Origin: Planctomycetaceae bacterium
Lineage (GTDB): Bacteria; Planctomycetota; Planctomycetia; Pirellulales; Pirellulaceae
Direction: 5' to 3'
Length of the DNA: 64,000 nt
NCBI GenBank assembly: GCA_016794985.1
Contig: JAEUIQ010000043.1
Coordinates: 1 to 64,000, forward strand
In this document: one piece after another, positions 63,607-64,000 of the stretch
How positions within the stretch are numbered: position 1 is the stretch's first letter
How the letters are laid out: the number at the start of each line of letters is the position of its first letter
Made by a program: the position numbers and the translations under genes
The notes under the pieces: generated by a model
Databases searched by the model: none
The model's input: the letters and a program-made list of their open reading frames with translations, nothing else
Told to the model about the DNA's origin: nothing

Positions 63607-63702
63607 TTGGTTCCCCGCGATTTCGTTGGCCTTGGGGGTTCTTGGACCCCCCAGTTCGCCGTCCACCGGAAATCCGGATTTGAATTCTGATTGGCGAATC
63701 CC

Positions 63703-64000
63703 ATGCATGTGAAAGCCCAGTACGAAGAAGGCTTCTTCCGGAAGTTTTTGTATATCGCCCTGGTCTGCTTTGGGTATTCGGTCTGGTGCCTCTACGATGG
63801 CTGGATTGCCTATCCCGCGAAGTTGGTGCAGGCCAATGTTTATCATGGTGAATTGGCGAATCTAGAGGGGGATGAGCGAGACAAAGCTTGGCTGGATCGA
63901 ACGACTGCCGAGGGTTGGCCAACTCACGTCCCCAAGACGCCCGAAGAGATTAAGAACGATATTGTTCAGCAGTACGTGCAAATTGCCGTGTGTTTGGTGA
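63703..64000 (+). CDS. Membrane protein, cut by window end
   Basis: An open frame starts at ATG 63703 (MHVKAQYEEGFFRKFLYIAL) and runs off the right edge without a stop (99 codons visible). A transmembrane helix lies near residues 15-30 (FLYIALVCFGYSVWCLYDGW). A charged segment follows (GELANLEGDERDKAWLDRTT). No family was recognised from this part. Confidence 0.7.
   Translation, partial: MHVKAQYEEGFFRKFLYIALVCFGYSVWCLYDGWIAYPAKLVQANVYHGELANLEGDERDKAWLDRTTAEGWPTHVPKTPEEIKNDIVQQYVQIAVCLV

Overview
The window is a chromosomal segment of a planctomycete, most likely from the Pirellulales. The phylum is indicated by families that are rare elsewhere: a DUF1559 prepilin-type protein with the C-terminal His-to-Asp-Gly motif, a Tat-exported DUF1501 protein, a Tat-exported Gfo/Idh/MocA oxidoreductase, a YTV-like small Cys-rich secreted protein, long coiled-coil and Pro-rich hypothetical proteins, and an EF-G of the HIDSGKTT (spirochaete/planctomycete/mitochondrial-like) type. 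Coding density is fairly high, genes lie on both strands, and most operons are short. No phage, plasmid or intact insertion sequence is visible. The only mobile-element trace is a decayed integron-integrase 3' end at the very left edge.

Layout. 1-620: integrase remnant, a dispersed palindromic repeat, a hairpin terminator and tRNA-Ala. 0.8-11.2 kb: DUF2293 protein, a TPR protein, purine nucleoside phosphorylase, a membrane protein, then a tight run of HUMPS-family aldolase/decarboxylase, zinc-type dehydrogenase, Gfo/Idh/MocA oxidoreductase, a 403-residue unknown, cardiolipin synthase and pterin carbinolamine dehydratase. 11.4-17.4 kb: GH2 glycosidase, thioredoxin-TPR protein, ComF and a TPR protein. 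18.2-23.1 kb: C-methyltransferase-like protein and a TPR/O-GlcNAc-transferase-like protein, divergent from an orphan ParA. 23.6-27.3 kb: DUF1501 protein, tRNA-Ser, YceI-like lipoprotein, tRNA-Arg and a 2H phosphoesterase. 27.7-40 kb: mostly secreted or hypothetical proteins, with GroES, a methyltransferase, a coiled-coil protein, a tandem AhpD-like protein, DUF1559, and a glycosyltransferase-like protein that has lost its key Asp motifs.

40.5-51.4 kb is a nine-gene type II secretion / pseudopilus operon (gspE to gspM-like), with strongly expanded J- and K-type subunits and a last gene that appears to fuse PilO/GspM-like and GspC/PilP-like parts. No secretin or prepilin peptidase gene is in the window. 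Facing it on the minus strand is a compact five-gene unit (54.7-51.5 kb): two Flp pilins, a CHASE2-GGDEF diguanylate cyclase and two related small single-helix proteins. I consider this the most unusual gene combination here.

55-64 kb holds housekeeping genes: EF-G, topoisomerase I, a SurA/PpiD-like membrane-anchored protein with a Pro/Gln/Thr-rich insert, ribosomal protein L21, and a membrane protein cut by the window end. Several families of intergenic palindromic repeats recur across the window and are described separately.
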